From positions 1 to 64,000 of the forward strand of contig CAIJRK010000069.1 in the NCBI GenBank assembly GCA_903823025.1: a stretch of DNA of 64,000 nucleotides, in the 5' to 3' direction. Both the position numbers and the translations under genes were made by a program. The DNA comes from an uncultured beta proteobacterium (GTDB lineage Bacteria > Pseudomonadota > Gammaproteobacteria > Burkholderiales > Burkholderiaceae_C). The notes under the pieces are model-generated. The model worked only from the letters and a program-made list of their open reading frames with translations. It was not told the origin of the DNA and searched no databases. How positions within the stretch are numbered: position 1 is the stretch's first letter; each line of letters opens with the position of its first letter. Below, one piece after another: positions 63,733 to 64,000 of the stretch.

Positions 63733-64000
63733 ATACTCAAACAGCTGTAATTGATGTTCCCACACTACCTGCCCATACCGGTCAGTGGCGCGCCATCTAT
63801 TGGGAGCCGGTTATGCAAACCGGGGAGCGTATTTGTGTGGGGTTTTTGACTTCATGGAATGGGCAAAATCGGGCGGTCGTGACGCTTCGTCCGGATTTGC
63901 TGGTGACTTTGTTTGGTGCGACTGGGCAAAAGGTGCAGATGTTGTTAGAGCGTGGGTTTCGCATGATGAATGCGCAACTTGGCAGCGGTCGCACTTTGAC
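63729..64000 (+). CDS. Unknown protein downstream of the HipA-like gene (cut by window end)
   Basis: An ATG at 63729 overlaps the HipA-like stop and opens a frame running past the window end; 90 codons are visible. It contains YWEPVMQTGERICVGFLTSW and MLLERGFRMM. The GERICVGF stretch recalls DUF3037 proteins, which often accompany HipA-like kinases, but this is weak. No function is assigned. Confidence 0.55.
   Translation, partial: MNTQTAVIDVPTLPAHTGQWRAIYWEPVMQTGERICVGFLTSWNGQNRAVVTLRPDLLVTLFGATGQKVQMLLERGFRMMNAQLGSGRTL

Overview
The window looks like a chromosomal segment of a betaproteobacterium of the order Burkholderiales, most likely family Comamonadaceae (Rhodoferax/Polaromonas-like). 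The basis is the overall gene content and protein style: purE-purK-tsaC, purC-fba-pyk, ssb-MFS-uvrA and waaF-zinc finger-ilvE blocks, moderately high GC, and a sphaeroides-heme-protein cytochrome cluster. The genus is an inference. No rRNA or tRNA gene was recognised.

Layout. (1) 1-4.2 kb is an accessory island: the tail of an IS66-like transposase, a deleted copy of an AAA ATPase gene, an XRE regulator between two CRISPR-repeat-like 36-37 bp repeats, a BrnT/BrnA toxin-antitoxin pair with a palindromic operator, an intact AAA ATPase gene, and a Phd/VapC pair. A 39-bp near-copy of the 3' end of tsaC lies inside it, and the real tsaC 3' end is its right border. (2) 4.2-11.5 kb is core metabolism: purE-purK-tsaC, a CnoX-like thioredoxin, purC, fba and pyk. 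(3) 11.8-17.3 kb is accessory: a hypothetical gene, an Rpn-like gene cut by a small inverted-repeat element, an AlbA/Schlafen-type regulator and a solitary type I restriction subunit gene hsdR. (4) 17.5-22.6 kb holds ssb, an MFS transporter and uvrA. (5) 22.6-27.3 kb is an unusual three-gene operon: a very large tubulin/FtsZ-superfamily protein, a zinc-ribbon membrane protein and a TAXI solute-binding protein. The last two share a C-terminal cysteine motif. (6) 27.4-34.3 kb covers signalling and lipid metabolism (GGDEF-EAL protein, FadD, chemoreceptor). (7) 34.3-42.8 kb holds pyrF, a formate/nitrite channel, an ammonium channel behind a probable sigma-54 promoter, an SHP-diheme cytochrome c-cytochrome b operon, dsbD and yggU. 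(8) 42.9-46.9 kb contains MazEF, a B12-binding radical SAM protein, a PhnA-like zinc ribbon and a DUF1828 gene with a frameshifted partner. (9) 46.9-49.1 kb holds waaF, a zinc-finger protein and ilvE. (10) 49.4-52.6 kb is a HEPN-like / ParA-like / P-loop ATPase operon that looks like an undescribed defence or conflict module. (11) 52.7-59.1 kb carries a two-component system, radA, a diguanylate cyclase and a Wzy/PglL-type ligase. (12) 59.1-64 kb is a type I restriction-like operon in which HsdM has lost both its SAM-binding glycines and the catalytic Asn. It also encodes a DUF1016 nuclease, HsdS, a HipA-like kinase and one more gene that runs off the end.

The parts that most deserve attention are the tubulin-like operon, the HEPN/ParA/P-loop operon, the HsdM that appears catalytically dead, and the cytochrome b with a fused diheme cytochrome domain. 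All function statements rest on reading the sequence and on recalled family features. No database search was run.
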